A DNA stretch of 64,000 nucleotides from Anastatus disparis (Eukaryota > Arthropoda > Insecta > Hymenoptera > Eupelmidae), in contig JAFFSR010000242.1 in assembly GCA_017163975.1 (NCBI GenBank), positions 1,327,001 through 1,391,000 of the forward strand, written 5' to 3'. This document shows, piece by piece, positions 63,263 to 64,000 of this stretch. Position numbers and translations under genes: made by a program. A model generated the notes under the pieces. It saw only the letters and a list, made by a program, of their open reading frames with translations, made no database searches and was not told where the DNA came from. The first letter of the stretch is position 1. Every line of letters starts with the position of its first letter.

Positions 63263-63431
63263 ATAATCTTACCGTCGTCTCAAAAACCATCTGAAATAGA
63301 CGTCTCAAAGAGATCTCAATAAGATATTTATTAAAAGTTCGTTTGTAACATCTTAATAAGTATCAAAAACGGCCATAATTGAGATGAGTCTCAATGAGAT
63401 CTCGAGGTGATCTTAATTTTTTTTGCGCGGG

Positions 63432-64000
63432 TACATATGACAATTGAGAATAACAAAAATTACTCGAACTTGTATGTTCTTTTGTTACACGTTTCTTTTT
63501 TTCTTTATTCTATACTTCATTACTTACTTTTTTTCGCTTTCTTCTTTCCTTTTTTCATTCGCTAGAACACCTGACGCTAACGATTTATGGGCCTCCGAAG
63601 GCTGACACGATCGAGTTCCTAACAATATATAAGTTTAAGTCCTTGTTATCGTCTTTGCTGAACTTGTCTGGACTTCCTATGGGATATTGAATTTTTCACC
63701 CCTTTAAAGGGGATTAATTTTTTCTTTTTTTCTTCTTTCTGGCTCTGTGAAATAGATATATTTCCAATTTATAGTATTGTCAGAATGATTTCATAACAAA
63801 GTTGTTGAGCTGTTAAATTATCATTTTATAATTACTTGTCTTAGTTTTCCACTAAATTTAATGTATTTACAATCTTTTTTATTGATTTATTTTATTCTTA
63901 ATTTTTTTCGCTGAATATTTAAAATACAAATAGCCTTGACTTTAAAGCAGCATTGTAAAATTTCTGTACATACAACACCCGTATTGAACTCAATCGTAAA
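63432..64000. other. Gene-free end of the window
   Basis: A less AT-rich island lies at about 63560-63720 and includes the small palindrome CCCCTTTAAAGGGG. The rest is AT-rich. No feature is recognised. Confidence 0.6.

Larger units (their letters stand above)
60796..63431. mobile_element. 2.6-kb element with ~820-bp inverted arms
   Basis: The left arm runs from CCCGCGTAAAAAAAG (60796) to about 61620. The right arm runs from about 62597 to TTTTTTTGCGCGGG (ending 63431). A TA dinucleotide abuts each end, which suits a TA target duplication of the Tc1/mariner type. The complementarity is extensive. Matching landmarks in mirrored order include GAGATCTCATTGAGACTCAT, ATGGCCGTTTTTGAT, the AAGATG-rich repeats, AAGTAAACTTAAATTT and ATGCATATAATTAT. 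The interior of about 1 kb is very AT-rich and has no believable transposase frame. This is a large non-autonomous foldback-like element. Confidence 0.85.
1..64000 (+). other. Presumed interior of one very long intron
   Basis: No convincing exon, start region or polyadenylated gene end of a host gene can be recognised on either strand. Three fused acceptor/donor motifs occur on the + strand at near-equal intervals, dividing the window into pieces ending at 5697, 27249 and 48636. This is what a giant intron of a + strand gene would look like. It is an inference: a gene desert with three chance motifs would look similar. The host gene cannot be named from this window. Confidence 0.5.

Noticed and set aside
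1..64000. Search by eye for CRISPR arrays, bacterial operons, rRNA, and reverse transcriptase or transposase coding remains
   Set aside because: No regularly spaced identical repeats of CRISPR type, no RBS-led gene strings, and no recognisable polymerase or transposase motifs were seen in the open frames.

Overview
This window is AT-rich (I judge about 70-75% A+T by eye) animal nuclear DNA. It has no recognisable protein-coding gene, rRNA, functional tRNA or bacterial-type organisation. Three things point to an insect: tRNA-derived SINEs, many short inverted-repeat DNA elements, and abundant TA, GA/CT and GTA simple repeats with frequent CpG. A hymenopteran such as a parasitoid wasp would fit, but that assignment is a guess. 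Apart from one in-frame pair of open frames (20117-20704), the open frames of 60-200 codons look like chance products of polypyrimidine or simple-sequence tracts.

The most informative signal is a set of three splice-site fusions on the + strand at 5697/5698, 27249/27250 and 48636/48637. Each has a plausible branch point, a T-rich tract, TTTCAG, and immediately a donor (GTAATC, GTAAAT, GTGAGT). This is the architecture of insect recursive (ratcheting) splice sites. The spacings are 21,552 and 21,387 bp, so they are almost even. The simplest reading is that the whole window lies inside one very long intron of a + strand gene whose exons are outside the window.

Mobile DNA is scattered through the sequence. 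A minus-strand SINE lies at 4405-4609. A 225-bp element with a 7-bp target duplication lies at 8633-8857. A composite GC-hairpin and tandem-repeat block covers 23778-24758. Two diverged foldback copies lie at 29973-30373 and 42434-42800. A tandem pair of TIR elements, each followed by a near-identical 120-bp palindrome, covers 36449-38336. Two TTAA-flanked hairpin elements lie at 44967-45354 and 48007-48393. A SINE broken by a retroposed polyadenylated cDNA lies at 47413-47821. A 2.6-kb element with arms of about 820 bp covers 60796-63431.

Between these elements the sequence alternates between very AT-rich stretches and less AT-rich islands of about 200-600 bp. If the window is intronic as inferred, every inverted repeat would be transcribed with the host gene and could fold into long double-stranded RNA. 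The recursive sites and the hairpins are the two features most worth testing.
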